64,000 nucleotides of DNA from Giesbergeria sp. (GCA_023150295.1 JAKLLE010000005.1:18560-82559), one strand, 5' to 3'; shown: positions 1 to 10,053, counted from the first letter of the stretch. Numbers and translations: made by a program. The notes: generated by a model not told the origin, from the letters alone.

Positions 1-1593
1 TCGATGCACACTCCCCGGCTCGCGCTCGAACGCCTCCATCAAGAAGCGGTCCTGCGGCTTCTCTGACGCCGTCTTGGGGATTTGTGCCAGTACCTGGATG
101 AAGCCAGGCACCATGCCCGCCTCCAGTTGCTGGCGGCACACGGCAAAGAGTTGCCGTGGGTCGAACGCGGCAACGTCCTTGGGTACCACTGCGGCAACGA
201 CCTCCTTTTCCCCCGGAGCAAGCTGCGCACTTGCAACACCATAGACATACACGTCATCGACCAGACCTGACTCGGCGATGGCCTTTTCGATGAAGGCCGT
301 GGCGATGAACTCACCGTTGCGCCGGATACCGCTACCCTTGCGGTAATCGAAGTAAAGCCAGCCCTCCGCATCCTCGTGCACCACGTCGCCCATGTGCAGC
401 CAACCGCCAGCGCACTTGTGATGCGACGCCTCGGGGTTTCCAAAGTACTCCACGGCGAAGGGCTCGCCACTGGCATGGCGAAACAGCAACTCGCCCTGCT
501 GGCCACGCGGCACATCGTTGCCTGCCTCGTCCACGATGCGATGGCGCAGTGTTGGCGGCGGCTTGCCGATGCTGCCCACAGGCCCCTGGCCGGGGTGGTT
601 GAAGGTGAGTCCACCTTCGGCCGCGCCGTAGAACTCCAGGATCTGTACGCCGAAACGCTGCTGGAACTGCCGCCAGATGGCGGCAGGCATGCCCGCCGAG
701 ATAACGAAGCGCACCGGATTGTCGGCATCGTCCGCGCGCGGTGGCTCGGCATAGACTGCCGTGGTCATTCCACCCAGCAGCGTGAAGCTCGTGGCGCCGT
801 ATTTGCGCGTGATGTCCCACAGGCGGGACTTGGTAAAGCGCCGCGAGAGCACGCAACGCAGGCGGCAGGCCAGCGCCGCGCCCAGGGTGATGAGCTGGGC
901 GTTGGCGTGCGTGAGCGACAGGCCCGAGTACAGCACGTCTCCTTCGCGATAGCCGAACAGACGCAGAGCGAGCAAAGCGGTTTCACAATAGCGCCGATGC
1001 GTCAGCACGATGCCTTTGGGGTCACCCGTCGTGCCAGAAGTAAAGATCAGCTCCAAAGCACTGTCCGGGCTGGTGGTGCCGATGGTCAGCTCTGGTACCG
1101 CCAGTGGCGCGGCGGCTTCCCAGTCCACCACTCCACTGTAAGCCGCGAGCGGCTGCTCGCCCTCATCAGTGGCGAAGGCCAGCACCCAGCGCACGCCGCT
1201 CAAGCGGGGTCGCAGAGGCTGCAAGTGGGGTAGCGCGTAGTCGGCAGCGAAGACGGCGCAGCACTGACTGCTGGTGAGCAGAAACTGCAGCTTGTCGCCC
1301 TTGGTGCGTGCGTCGATGGGTACCACGGCCACACCCAAGATGCTCGCGGCCACCATGGCCTCAACGAACTCTACATGGTTGGCCATAAGCAAGGCCACAC
1401 GTTCCCCAGAAGCAATGCCCAGGTCCTGCATGACCCGCGCCATGCGCTGGCCGTTGTCCCAGAGCTGGCGGTAGCTGCGCACCTCGTCCGGGCGCGTTCC
1501 TCCGCCCTCGACGGTGAGCACTTGGAAGTCCGGCAGTTCGGCCGCGCGGTTCGCGACCATGCCGGCGAAGATGTTGTCGGGGTAAAGACTCAT
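1..1593 (-). CDS. AMP-dependent acyl-CoA synthetase/ligase, 3' end truncated by window edge
   Basis: Manual reverse translation from ATG at 1593 (MSLYPDNIFAGMVANRAAELPDFQVLTVEGGG...) is open to base 1; contains the AMP-binding motif FTSGTTGDPKG and EFYGAAEGG. Missing from the ORF track because no stop lies in the window. Confidence 0.9.
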   Translation of the reverse strand, partial: MSLYPDNIFAGMVANRAAELPDFQVLTVEGGGTRPDEVRSYRQLWDNGQRMARVMQDLGIASGERVALLMANHVEFVEAMVAASILGVAVVPIDARTKGDKLQFLLTSSQCCAVFAADYALPHLQPLRPRLSGVRWVLAFATDEGEQPLAAYSGVVDWEAAAPLAVPELTIGTTSPDSALELIFTSGTTGDPKGIVLTHRRYCETALLALRLFGYREGDVLYSGLSLTHANAQLITLGAALACRLRCVLSRRFTKSRLWDITRKYGATSFTLLGGMTTAVYAEPPRADDADNPVRFVISAGMPAAIWRQFQQRFGVQILEFYGAAEGGLTFNHPGQGPVGSIGKPPPTLRHRIVDEAGNDVPRGQQGELLFRHASGEPFAVEYFGNPEASHHKCAGGWLHMGDVVHEDAEGWLYFDYRKGSGIRRNGEFIATAFIEKAIAESGLVDDVYVYGVASAQLAPGEKEVVAAVVPKDVAAFDPRQLFAVCRQQLEAGMVPGFIQVLAQIPKTASEKPQDRFLMEAFEREPGSVHR

Positions 1594-1608
1594 CCTGTGT
1601 ACTCCTGT

Positions 1609-2847
1609 TCAGCGCCCCAGCAGCGTGAGGCAGGCCACGGCCTCTTCCACGCCAGCGAGCCCACCGCCGTTTTCCGCCAGCGCGATGCGAGCACCCGGCA
1701 CCTGGCGCGCTCCGGCTTCGCCACGCAACTGCGCGACCAGTTCGAACACCTGCCCCAGCCCCGTCGCACCGATAGGGTGGCCCTTGCTCTCCAGCCCCCC
1801 CGAGGGGTTGATGGGGATGGACCCGCCCAGGCTCGTATCGCCACGCTCGGCCGCCGGACCGCCCTGCCCAGGGGGCACCAGGCCCAGCAGCTCCGACTGC
1901 AGGATCTCGCCTATCGCCGTCGCGTCGTGCACCTCGGCCACGCCCACGTCCTGCGGTGCCACGCCCGCCTGTTCGTAGAGCCGGTGCGATGCCTTGCGCA
2001 CCAGGTGGTTCTCCAGATCCATCGCCTCGCGCTCACTGCCGGTTTGCAACACGCAGGCCAGTACCCGCACCGCTCGGCGTGCATCGCCTTGCAGTCGCTT
2101 GAGGCCTGCAGCGCTGCAGACAATGGCGGCAGCGGCGCCATCACTCACCGGCGAGCACATGGGCAGCGTGAGCGGGTAGCTGATAGGCGGCGCGGCCAGC
2201 ACCTGCTGCACGCTCAGTGCTTCCCGGTACTGCGCCAAAGGGTTGTGTACCGAATGCGCATGGTTCTTCGCCGCCACCGCCGCGAACTGCTGCTGCGTGG
2301 TGCCAAAGATGTCCATGTGCAGGCGCCCCATGGCGGCGTAAATGTCCATGAACACGCTGTAGGGTCGCGGCGACTGGCTGCCCGGCGGTGGCATGACGCC
2401 TTCACCCATGGCCAGCAGGCGCGCCCGGCCGGCCTCGGTGTCATGCACGTCCCAGGCGCCGTCGAAGGCGGCAAACATGCGTGCCTTGTCTTCACTCCAC
2501 ATCTTCTCGGCACCCACGGCGAGCACAATGTCGGCCGCGCCGCTGCGCACATGCTGCACGGCCAGATGCAGCGCCGTGCTGGCACTGGCACAGGCGTTCT
2601 CCACATTGACAACGGGAATGCCTTCCACACCCATGGCGCGCAGCGCGAGTTGCCCGCGCACCATGTGCTGGCCTTCCATGTGGCCCTGCGTGGCATTGGA
2701 GAAATAAGCCGCCTGCAGTTGCCGGGCGCTACAGCCCGCATCCTGCAGCGCGGTGGTGACGGCCTGGCGCGTGAGGTCTTTCACGCTCCATTGCGGGTGC
2801 CGGCCAAACGGCGTCATGCCAACGCCGGCGATATAGATCGGTTCCAC
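1609..2847 (-). CDS. Thiolase / acetyl-CoA acetyltransferase (SCP-x-like)
   Basis: MEPIYIAGVGMTPFGRHPQWSVKDL...; NVENACASAS and GGLESKGHPIGATGLGQ thiolase motifs. Confidence 0.9.
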   Translation of the reverse strand: MEPIYIAGVGMTPFGRHPQWSVKDLTRQAVTTALQDAGCSARQLQAAYFSNATQGHMEGQHMVRGQLALRAMGVEGIPVVNVENACASASTALHLAVQHVRSGAADIVLAVGAEKMWSEDKARMFAAFDGAWDVHDTEAGRARLLAMGEGVMPPPGSQSPRPYSVFMDIYAAMGRLHMDIFGTTQQQFAAVAAKNHAHSVHNPLAQYREALSVQQVLAAPPISYPLTLPMCSPVSDGAAAAIVCSAAGLKRLQGDARRAVRVLACVLQTGSEREAMDLENHLVRKASHRLYEQAGVAPQDVGVAEVHDATAIGEILQSELLGLVPPGQGGPAAERGDTSLGGSIPINPSGGLESKGHPIGATGLGQVFELVAQLRGEAGARQVPGARIALAENGGGLAGVEEAVACLTLLGR

Positions 2848-2867
2848 GGGATGCTCCCCGAATATTT

Positions 2868-2925
2868 ATGAAATATGCATCAAGCGCTTATCCATAAAGC
2901 GCTAGATGCTATTAATACAGGAGCA
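2868..2925 (-). repeat. Dispersed double-hairpin element, copy 1 (variant)
   Basis: GCATCAAGCGCTTATCCATAAAGCGCTAGATGCTATTAATA; fills the thiolase/saccharopine-DH-like intergenic gap. Confidence 0.75.
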
Positions 2926-4041
2926 TTACTGGTGTTTGACTTCCCAGGAAAGGTAGCCCTCGTCCGCCTGCGCCGCAAGCAACTGGCGCGCGCCCAGAAT
3001 GCGCGCGCCCGAGCCGAAGCCCACAGCCTTGAGCTGCTTGCCCAGCACGCGCTGTGCCGCCTCGGCCGCGAACACGCCCGTTTGTGAGTAGGCGCAACTG
3101 CCACGCAGGATGACGCTGACAGACTGCGTGTTGCCACGCGCCTGGCACGACACCATCCCACGATGCAGCTCTGGTGTCTCGCGCGGGGGTTCAACCTGCG
3201 TCACCTGCTGACCGATGGTGTTGGTTACCTGCTCCTGCGCTGCGGCATCCAGGTGGCGATAGTCCTTTTCAAACTGCTGCAAGATGCCTAGCACGGACAT
3301 CATCATTTCCTGGTTGCCGAGGGCAAACAGCACCTGGCAGTTCTTGACCCGCGCATCGCCGTGGTACCACACAGGCTCACCCGCACCGCCCCAGGGCATG
3401 CCTTTCAAGACGCGATGCACGCCGGGCACAGACACGTCGTACGCCTGCGCCCAGGGCCACTGCACTAGTTCGCCGTTCTGCAGGTAGTACATGGGCTTGG
3501 TGCACATGCGCAGGAACGACATGGTCGAGGCCACGCTGATTTGGGCATCGCCGTAGTACATCAGATCCAGCGAGTCGATACCTGGGGTTTCCAGTGCGAT
3601 TTCTGCGGCAATCGCACCTTCGGTCCACATATAGGAATTGGCCGGGCACAACGCCAGTTCCTTGCGTTCAAAGGCAGCGCCATACTCTTTCTGCAGGAAC
3701 AGCATCCAGTCGGTTTCACCCGTGGTGTCAAAGTAGTGGCAGCCTGCGTCCAGGGCGGCCTGTACCACCGGCTCACCCAGTTGCATGAAGGGCCCGACAA
3801 TGTTCAGGACCAGTTTTTTGCCACGCAGCAATTCCGTCAGGCTGGCTCGGTCATGCGCCACGCCCACGCACTGGTAGTCATGGCCTTCGAGTTCGGGAAT
3901 CTTGGCCATCTCGGCCTGCAGGCGCGCGGCGTTGCGTCCAGCGGCAATGAAGGGAATGCCGCGCTGCGCGAGCTTCCACGCGGCAAGCTTTCCGGTGTAG
4001 CCACTGGCGCCGTACAGAACGACTTGGTATTGCGATGCCAT
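2926..4041 (-). CDS. Saccharopine dehydrogenase-like NAD(P)-binding (trans-acting enoyl reductase type) protein
   Basis: MASQYQVVLYGASGYTGKLAAWKLAQRGIPFIAAGRNAARL N-terminal Rossmann motif. Confidence 0.8.
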   Translation of the reverse strand: MASQYQVVLYGASGYTGKLAAWKLAQRGIPFIAAGRNAARLQAEMAKIPELEGHDYQCVGVAHDRASLTELLRGKKLVLNIVGPFMQLGEPVVQAALDAGCHYFDTTGETDWMLFLQKEYGAAFERKELALCPANSYMWTEGAIAAEIALETPGIDSLDLMYYGDAQISVASTMSFLRMCTKPMYYLQNGELVQWPWAQAYDVSVPGVHRVLKGMPWGGAGEPVWYHGDARVKNCQVLFALGNQEMMMSVLGILQQFEKDYRHLDAAAQEQVTNTIGQQVTQVEPPRETPELHRGMVSCQARGNTQSVSVILRGSCAYSQTGVFAAEAAQRVLGKQLKAVGFGSGARILGARQLLAAQADEGYLSWEVKHQ

Positions 4042-4071
4042 GGTGATGTCTCCTTGTGGGTTGGATGGGGG

Positions 4072-5307
4072 TCAGAACAGTTCGGGGTTCATCAAGTGGT
4101 AGCCGCCCTTGATAGCGAGGATTTCGTTGCAGCCGTCCTCGATGAGCGAGGCACGCGCATCGCGCAGGATTTTTTCCACTGGGTAATCGCGTGCCAGGCC
4201 GTTGCCACCGTGCATCTGCACTGATTCACTGGCTACCTCGAACGCCGTCTGCGTCGCAGTCACCTTGGCAGCCATGGCAGCCTGCAAAGCCATGGCCGGA
4301 GCCTGGAAGTTGTAATGCAGCACCCGGCGCGAAAGCGCGCATGCCGCCTCCACCTTGCGGAACATGTGGAACAGCCGGTGCGCCACCACTTGATGACGGA
4401 TGATGGGCACGCCACCCGCCTTGCGCTCATGCGCATAGGTCACTGCCAAGTCATAGGCCGCACGCGCGCAGCCGGTGAAGATGGCCGACATCAAACCGTT
4501 GGCCAGCGTGTGCACCAGATAGGTGGCTTGCTGGTACTGTTCTGGGCCGGCCAGCAGGTGCTCACGCGACAGGCGCACGTTGTCGAAATAGATCTCGCCC
4601 TGGTTGAGCGCACGCTGACCCATTTTGTCAAGCGGCTTGCCGCGTGTAATGCCGGGCGTGTCCATGGGCACGATGACCACGGCCCCATTGCGCGTGTCCG
4701 GCCCGCTGCCGGCATCGCACGCGGCGTAGAGAATGCCCACTTGGCCGATGGTGCCGTTGGACACCCAGGCCGACTTCTGTCCGGTGATGACGAGCTCGTC
4801 GCCCTTCAACGTCACCACGCAATTGGGCCGCCCGTACTCACCCTGGGGGTGGAAGATCATGCGCGCCGGATCCAGCGCGTCGCTGCCATGGTCGGGCTCC
4901 GTGATCATCCAGCAGCCCAGCTTGGCATCCGTGGCGATGTTGCGGCAGAACGCATTGCCCAGAATGGCGCTGATCATGGCCGGAATCAGCCCCGCGCCGA
5001 TGGAGATCGCCAGGCCCGCGTCGCCCCAGCCCAGTTCCTCGAACAATATCGCCATGGTGCGGGAGCGGTCGAAGGGATCCATGGCAAGCAAGTCATCCAC
5101 GCCGAAGCCAAGCGCGGCGAACTGACCGTACACGCCCCACAGTGGCGAACCAGGTGCAATCACCTCCTCAGGAACCATGCGATCGAGTTCCCGCCCCACG
5201 GGGCGCAGGACCTCGCGGGCAAAGCGCCGCACGGTAGCCTGGATGGCTGCTGCAGTGTCGGAAAAATCGGGCTCGGCGCCCAGGGGCGTCAACGGAACAT
5301 AGGCCAT
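4072..5307 (-). CDS. Acyl-CoA dehydrogenase
   Basis: MAYVPLTPLGAEPDFSDTAAAIQATVRRFAREVLRP...; [14 protein letters not shown] and QMHGGNGLARDYPVEKILRDAR. Start moved inward from the ORF-track start at 5445. Confidence 0.9.
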   Translation of the reverse strand: MAYVPLTPLGAEPDFSDTAAAIQATVRRFAREVLRPVGRELDRMVPEEVIAPGSPLWGVYGQFAALGFGVDDLLAMDPFDRSRTMAILFEELGWGDAGLAISIGAGLIPAMISAILGNAFCRNIATDAKLGCWMITEPDHGSDALDPARMIFHPQGEYGRPNCVVTLKGDELVITGQKSAWVSNGTIGQVGILYAACDAGSGPDTRNGAVVIVPMDTPGITRGKPLDKMGQRALNQGEIYFDNVRLSREHLLAGPEQYQQATYLVHTLANGLMSAIFTGCARAAYDLAVTYAHERKAGGVPIIRHQVVAHRLFHMFRKVEAACALSRRVLHYNFQAPAMALQAAMAAKVTATQTAFEVASESVQMHGGNGLARDYPVEKILRDARASLIEDGCNEILAIKGGYHLMNPELF

Positions 5308-5371
5308 GTGAGTCTCCTTTGGTCTGTGGAAAAATCTTGTGTCGCCACTGTAGAAATCGCGTACCGCCAAG

Positions 5372-5430
5372 GCCATCCCCCAGTCGGTGTGGCGTTGGAA
5401 CGCCAATGGGGGATGGCATGGGGGATGTGG
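5372..5430. promoter_or_regulatory. Candidate operator of the adjacent MalT-like regulator (repeated GGGGATG motifs in an inverted repeat)
   Basis: GCCATCCCCC(5372-5381)...GGGGGATGGC(5408-5417), then GGGGGATGTGG(5420-5430); inner GGCGTT-gg-AACGCC (5391-5404). Lies in the divergent intergenic region; resembles the MalT box GGGGAKGAGG. Confidence 0.4.
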
Positions 5431-5487
5431 CGGGTGATGGGGCAAGCCCTCTCACGGCCATCGCTGGGCGCTGGCTAGACTCGCGGC

Positions 5488-8187
5488 ATGCCCAGCAGCA
5501 CATCGGACACGTTTCTCCGTACCAAGATCAGGGTGATGCGGCCACCTCCCGGCACCATTGCACGCCTGCGCCTGGACGAAGCGCGCGCCGAAGCGCTCCA
5601 AATGCGGCTGGTCACGCTCACGGCCCCTGGCGGCTTTGGCAAGAGCACCCTGGCGGCCACCTGGGTAGCGCATTGGCAGACACAGGGACACCACTGCACG
5701 TGGCTGAGCCTGTCGCAGGACGACGACGAACCCGCACGCTTCCTGCACAGCCTGACGCAGGCCCTGCAGCGCCTGGGTCAGGGCGTGGGAGATGCCGCCC
5801 TCGCCCTGTTGCAGGGACGAGCGCTGGCGGCACCGCGTGCCGTGGTGTCGTTACTGCTCAACGACCTGGAGTCCTTCGACGGTGAGGCCGTTCTGGTACT
5901 GGACGACTACCATTGGCTGCACGAGCCCGCCATCCACGAAGCGATGGCGTTCCTCATCAATCACGCGCCACCCCAGTTCCACCTCGTGATCACCTCGCGT
6001 GTGGCGCCCCCGCTTGCCCTGGCCCGACTGCGCGCCCACGGGCAGTGGCTCGACGTGGATGCAGCTGCGCTGCGCTTCGACGAGGAGGAAACCACACGCT
6101 TCCTGGCCTCGGCCTGCGCACTGGCGCCCACGCCGGAGCAATCCGCGCGGCTCCATGCCGGCACCGAGGGCTGGGCGGCGGCCCTGCGTCTGGCCGCGCT
6201 CGGCCAAAGCCTCACCGGTGCCTACGATACCGACGGCACGCGGAGCAGCTCATCGGTCTTCGCGACCCTGTTCGAGGATTTGCTGGAGAGCCTGCCGCCG
6301 CCCACCGTGCGCTTCATGGCGCAGACTGCGGTGCTCGAACGCATCCACCCCGACTTGTGCGATGCAGTATGTGACAGCAACGATAGCGCCGCCCAGATCT
6401 CCGTGCTGTTGCAATACCACCTGCTGACCGAGCCTATGGACGGCGAAGGCCGATGGCTGCGCTACCATCTGCTGCTGCGTGAACACCTGCTCGCCAACGT
6501 AGCCCAGCGTCTGGGCGTGGACCCGCGAATGATGCACCAACGGGCGGCACACTGGTTCGCCAACCAAGGGGCGTGGACCGATGCAGTACGCCACGCCCTG
6601 CAGGCAGGCGACAGCCGCCAGGCCATTGCGTGGCTGGCGCACTGCTGCATGTCGCTGGTGAAGTCAGGTGACCTGTTGACACTGCTCGGCTGGCGCCGGC
6701 AACTGCCGCCGGAACTTTTACATACACAACCTCAAGTGCAACTCGCCGTTGCCTGGGGACTGGCACTCGCCATGCGCTTCGCGGAAGCGGCACCCTTGTT
6801 GGACGAAATTGAGCACGCCGCGCAGCAGACGCTTGAAGGCCAGGCCCTGCACGACACACTGGGCGAATGCTTGGCAATCCGTGCCGTCAATGTCGCGCTG
6901 CAGGACGATTCCCTACAGGCCCACGCCATCGCACAGCAGTGGCACGCACACGGCCACGCTGGTGACGCCTTCACACGCAACGTCATGTCCAACGTCATGC
7001 GCTACGTGTATTGGAAAAGCGGCGATCTGGTGCGGGTGTACGAGCAACCCTGGGTGGCTACCCCGCCCGACGACGAACAGCAGATTGCATTCTCAACGGT
7101 ATACCGACAGGCACTGCTGGGCTGCATAGAACTGCAGAAAGGGCGCCTGGGCCTGGCCGAACGCCATGCCCGCGAAGCACTGCGCTGCGCCCACAGCCAT
7201 GGCGGCGCGCACTCGGTGTCCATGGCATTGGCCGCACCGCTGATGGCGATGCTGCACTACCAGCAGGGCCGATCCGCGGAAGCCGAAAGACTCCTCACCC
7301 CGCTCTTGCCACTGATTGACAACACCGCTATGCATGAGGCACTTGCCCAGGCCTACCAAGTGCTGGTGAATACGGCGTACCTGCAAGAGCAGCACGGCCG
7401 AGCCTTTGAGTTGTTGGAACGAGCCGAGGCCATGGGCTACAACCGAGGCTGGGATCGGCTGGTAGGCACGATGTTGCTCGACCGCATCCGCCTCCTGGTC
7501 TTTGAAAGGCGACTCGACGAGGCCAATGCCACCGCCATACGGATCCAGCGCCTGGCAAGCCAAGCACAAACCGATCCACCCTGTGCCCGCGCGGATCTGC
7601 TGGTGCTACGCGATATTGCGTCGGCCCGAATTGCCTTGGCCAACCAGCGGATCAACGAGGCTCGGTCCATATTTTCCAGCCTGTTGCAGGCAGCGCAGGC
7701 GTCATCGCAGGATTTGCGTGCCCTGCAGATTGGGACCTGCCTGGCCATTGCCCACATGGCTGGGGGAGAACAAGAGGCATGCTTCGCACAACTGCGCACC
7801 ACCCTACAGGGAGCACAGCGTAGCGGCGCCCTGCGCAGCGTACTCGATGAAGGCGACGAACTGTACAGCCTGCTACCACGCTTCCTGGTCTCCCGGGAGT
7901 GCGATGGCGAATTGGCCGACTACGTGCGCGGCCTCATAGCGACCACCCACACAGGCCATGGTGCCGCCGCCGAAACGCGCAGCATGTTAACCAGGCGCGA
8001 AATTCGGGTTATCGAACTCGTCGAACAGGGCCGCTCCAACAAGGACATCGCGCGCTCCATGAACATCTCTGCAGAGACGGTGAAGACCCACCTGAAAAAT
8101 ATCTTCGAAAAGCTGGGCGTGCAACACAGATCACAGGCCGTCTTGATGGCGCGCTCGCTAGGATTGATGGCAGACCACCCCTTGTAG
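5488..8187 (+). CDS. LuxR-family transcriptional regulator, large ATP-binding MalT/LAL type
   Basis: N-terminal P-loop TAPGGFGKSTLAATWV; C-terminal LuxR HTH LTRREIRVIELVEQGRSNKDIARSMNISAETVKTHLKNIFEKLGVQHRSQAV. Confidence 0.93.
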   Translation: MPSSTSDTFLRTKIRVMRPPPGTIARLRLDEARAEALQMRLVTLTAPGGFGKSTLAATWVAHWQTQGHHCTWLSLSQDDDEPARFLHSLTQALQRLGQGVGDAALALLQGRALAAPRAVVSLLLNDLESFDGEAVLVLDDYHWLHEPAIHEAMAFLINHAPPQFHLVITSRVAPPLALARLRAHGQWLDVDAAALRFDEEETTRFLASACALAPTPEQSARLHAGTEGWAAALRLAALGQSLTGAYDTDGTRSSSSVFATLFEDLLESLPPPTVRFMAQTAVLERIHPDLCDAVCDSNDSAAQISVLLQYHLLTEPMDGEGRWLRYHLLLREHLLANVAQRLGVDPRMMHQRAAHWFANQGAWTDAVRHALQAGDSRQAIAWLAHCCMSLVKSGDLLTLLGWRRQLPPELLHTQPQVQLAVAWGLALAMRFAEAAPLLDEIEHAAQQTLEGQALHDTLGECLAIRAVNVALQDDSLQAHAIAQQWHAHGHAGDAFTRNVMSNVMRYVYWKSGDLVRVYEQPWVATPPDDEQQIAFSTVYRQALLGCIELQKGRLGLAERHAREALRCAHSHGGAHSVSMALAAPLMAMLHYQQGRSAEAERLLTPLLPLIDNTAMHEALAQAYQVLVNTAYLQEQHGRAFELLERAEAMGYNRGWDRLVGTMLLDRIRLLVFERRLDEANATAIRIQRLASQAQTDPPCARADLLVLRDIASARIALANQRINEARSIFSSLLQAAQASSQDLRALQIGTCLAIAHMAGGEQEACFAQLRTTLQGAQRSGALRSVLDEGDELYSLLPRFLVSRECDGELADYVRGLIATTHTGHGAAAETRSMLTRREIRVIELVEQGRSNKDIARSMNISAETVKTHLKNIFEKLGVQHRSQAVLMARSLGLMADHPL

Positions 8188-8249
8188 GCACCGCGAACCA
8201 CCCCTACGCGCCATCGCAAGGCCTGGTTCACGAATGGGGGCGCTGCCCC

Positions 8250-8477
8250 TCAGCGCCGCCGCAGAACGTGGATGTATTCCTCCCCCACCGTCTGCTGCTC
8301 CACCAGCTCGTTGCCCGTCTGTTTGGCAAAGGCCTGGAAGTCGCGCACCGAGCCTGCGTCGGTGGCCAGCACCTTGAGCAGTTCGCCGCTCTCCATGTCG
8401 GCCAGGGCCTTCTTGGCCTTGAGGATGGGCAGGGGGCAGTTCAGGCCCCGGGTGTCGATTTCTTTGTGGGTTTGCAT
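8250..8477 (-). CDS. TusA-family sulfurtransferase-like protein
   Basis: MQTHKEIDTRGLNCPLPILKAKKALADMESGELLKVLATDAGSVRDFQAFAKQTGNEL; CPxP motif. Confidence 0.9.
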   Translation of the reverse strand: MQTHKEIDTRGLNCPLPILKAKKALADMESGELLKVLATDAGSVRDFQAFAKQTGNELVEQQTVGEEYIHVLRRR

Positions 8478-8481
8478 GGTG

Positions 8482-9051
8482 TCAGTCCTTTGCCGCAGGT
8501 TGGTCCAGGCCGCGGCGGCGTTCGGCATTTTCCTCTGCCGTGAAGAATACTGGCTCGTGGCCACGGGTGCGCAACCAATCGGCCAGCGCGTAGCCTGTGC
8601 CCGCAGGCCAGCATTTGAGCTCGTGCAGGTCGAACAGGCGGTAGTCCACCAGCTCGGGGGATAGCCGCACCTCGCCTTGGGCCACCACATGGTAGGCAAT
8701 GATGACCTGGTTCATGCGCAGGAATTCATAGGCGCCCACCAGGGTGCAGGACTGCACGTCGAGGTTGGTTTCTTCCTTGACCTCGCGCGCAATGCCGTCC
8801 TGGGGCGACTCGCCCGCCTCCATGAAGCCGGTGATGAGCGCAAACATCTTGACCGGCCAGGCTGCGTTGCGCGCCAGCAGCACCTTGCCGCCCACCTCGA
8901 CGATGGCGGCCAGCACCGGGGTGGGATTGTTCCAGTGCGTCCAGCCGCAGGCGGGGCAGCGCAGGCGCTCTTTGTCGCCACCGTCCTCGGCCTGGGTGAG
9001 CAGCGCCAGCGGCGTGGCGCAGTGGGTGCAAAAGCGGGTTTCGTACTGCAT
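8482..9051 (-). CDS. NUDIX hydrolase with N-terminal zinc-ribbon-like segment (NudC-like)
   Basis: CTHCATPL...RCPACGWTHWNNPTPV; NUDIX box GFMEAGESPQDGIAREVKEETNL. Confidence 0.88.
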   Translation of the reverse strand: MQYETRFCTHCATPLALLTQAEDGGDKERLRCPACGWTHWNNPTPVLAAIVEVGGKVLLARNAAWPVKMFALITGFMEAGESPQDGIAREVKEETNLDVQSCTLVGAYEFLRMNQVIIAYHVVAQGEVRLSPELVDYRLFDLHELKCWPAGTGYALADWLRTRGHEPVFFTAEENAERRRGLDQPAAKD

Positions 9052-9107
9052 TGCTATGATTTTTATAGCTACCAGCGCTTATATTCAGGGCGCTGGAGGC
9101 CAATTTT
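9052..9107 (+). repeat. Dispersed double-hairpin element, copy 2
   Basis: GCTATGATTTTTATAGCTACCAGCGCTTATATTCAGGGCGCTGGAGGCC; stems CCAGCGC/GCGCTGG; fills the gap between the NUDIX start and the cysM stop. Confidence 0.8.
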
Positions 9108-9110
9108 GCT

Positions 9111-10013
9111 TCAAACCGGAAAGACGCCGGTGGACAGGTAGCGGTCGCCCCGGTCGCACACCACGAAGGCGATGCAGGCGTTGCGCTCGCGCGCCGCGAT
9201 CTGCTGCGCCACCCAGCAGGCACCGGCGGCCGAAATGCCCGCAAAGATGCCCTCCTCACGCGCCAGGCGGCGGCACATGTCTTCGGCGTCGCTCTGGCTG
9301 ACCAGCACCAGCTCGTCCACGGCCTTGGCGTCGTAGATGGCGGGCATGTATTCCTGCGGCCATTTGCGGATGCCGGGGATACGCGAGCCCTCTTGCGGCT
9401 GCGCGCCCACCACCAGCACCTGGGGATTCTTTTCCTTGAGGTAGCGCGAAACGCCGGTGATGGTGCCCGTGGTGCCCATGGCGCTGACGAAATGGGTGAT
9501 GCGCCCGCCCGTCTGTTCCCACAGCTCGGGGCCGGTGGTTTCGTAATGGATGCGCGGGTTGTCGGGGTTGGCAAACTGGTCCAGCACCTTGCCTTCGCCC
9601 CGCTTTTGCATGGCCAGGGCCAGGTCGCGGGCATGCTCCATGCCGCCGCTCTTGGGCGTAAGCACCAGCTCGGCGCCAAAGGCCTTCATGGTCTGGGCGC
9701 GCTCGATGGACAGGTCTTCGGGCATCACCAGCACCATGCGGTAACCCTTGATGGCCGCGGCCATGGCCAGCGCAATGCCGGTGTTGCCCGAGGTGGCTTC
9801 GATCAGCGTGTCGCCGGGCTGGATGTCGCCGCGCTCCTCGGCGCGCCGGATCATGGACAGTGCGGGCCGGTCCTTCACCGAACCGGCGGGGTTGTTGCCT
9901 TCGAGCTTGCCCAGGATGACGTTGCCGCGCTCGGCGTTCTCGCGTGCACCGATGCGCTGCAGCGCCACCAGCGGCGTGCGGCCGATCGCGTCTTCAATGG
10001 TTGGGTAATTCAT
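9111..10013 (-). CDS. cysM: Cysteine synthase B
   Basis: MNYPTIEDAIGRTPLVALQRIG...LGKLEGNNPAGSVKDRPALSMI; EATSGNTGIALAM PLP-binding motifs. Confidence 0.93.
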   Translation of the reverse strand: MNYPTIEDAIGRTPLVALQRIGARENAERGNVILGKLEGNNPAGSVKDRPALSMIRRAEERGDIQPGDTLIEATSGNTGIALAMAAAIKGYRMVLVMPEDLSIERAQTMKAFGAELVLTPKSGGMEHARDLALAMQKRGEGKVLDQFANPDNPRIHYETTGPELWEQTGGRITHFVSAMGTTGTITGVSRYLKEKNPQVLVVGAQPQEGSRIPGIRKWPQEYMPAIYDAKAVDELVLVSQSDAEDMCRRLAREEGIFAGISAAGACWVAQQIAARERNACIAFVVCDRGDRYLSTGVFPV

Positions 10014-10053
10014 GCTCCCTACTGTGCCATAATTTAGGACTTCACTGATTCCC

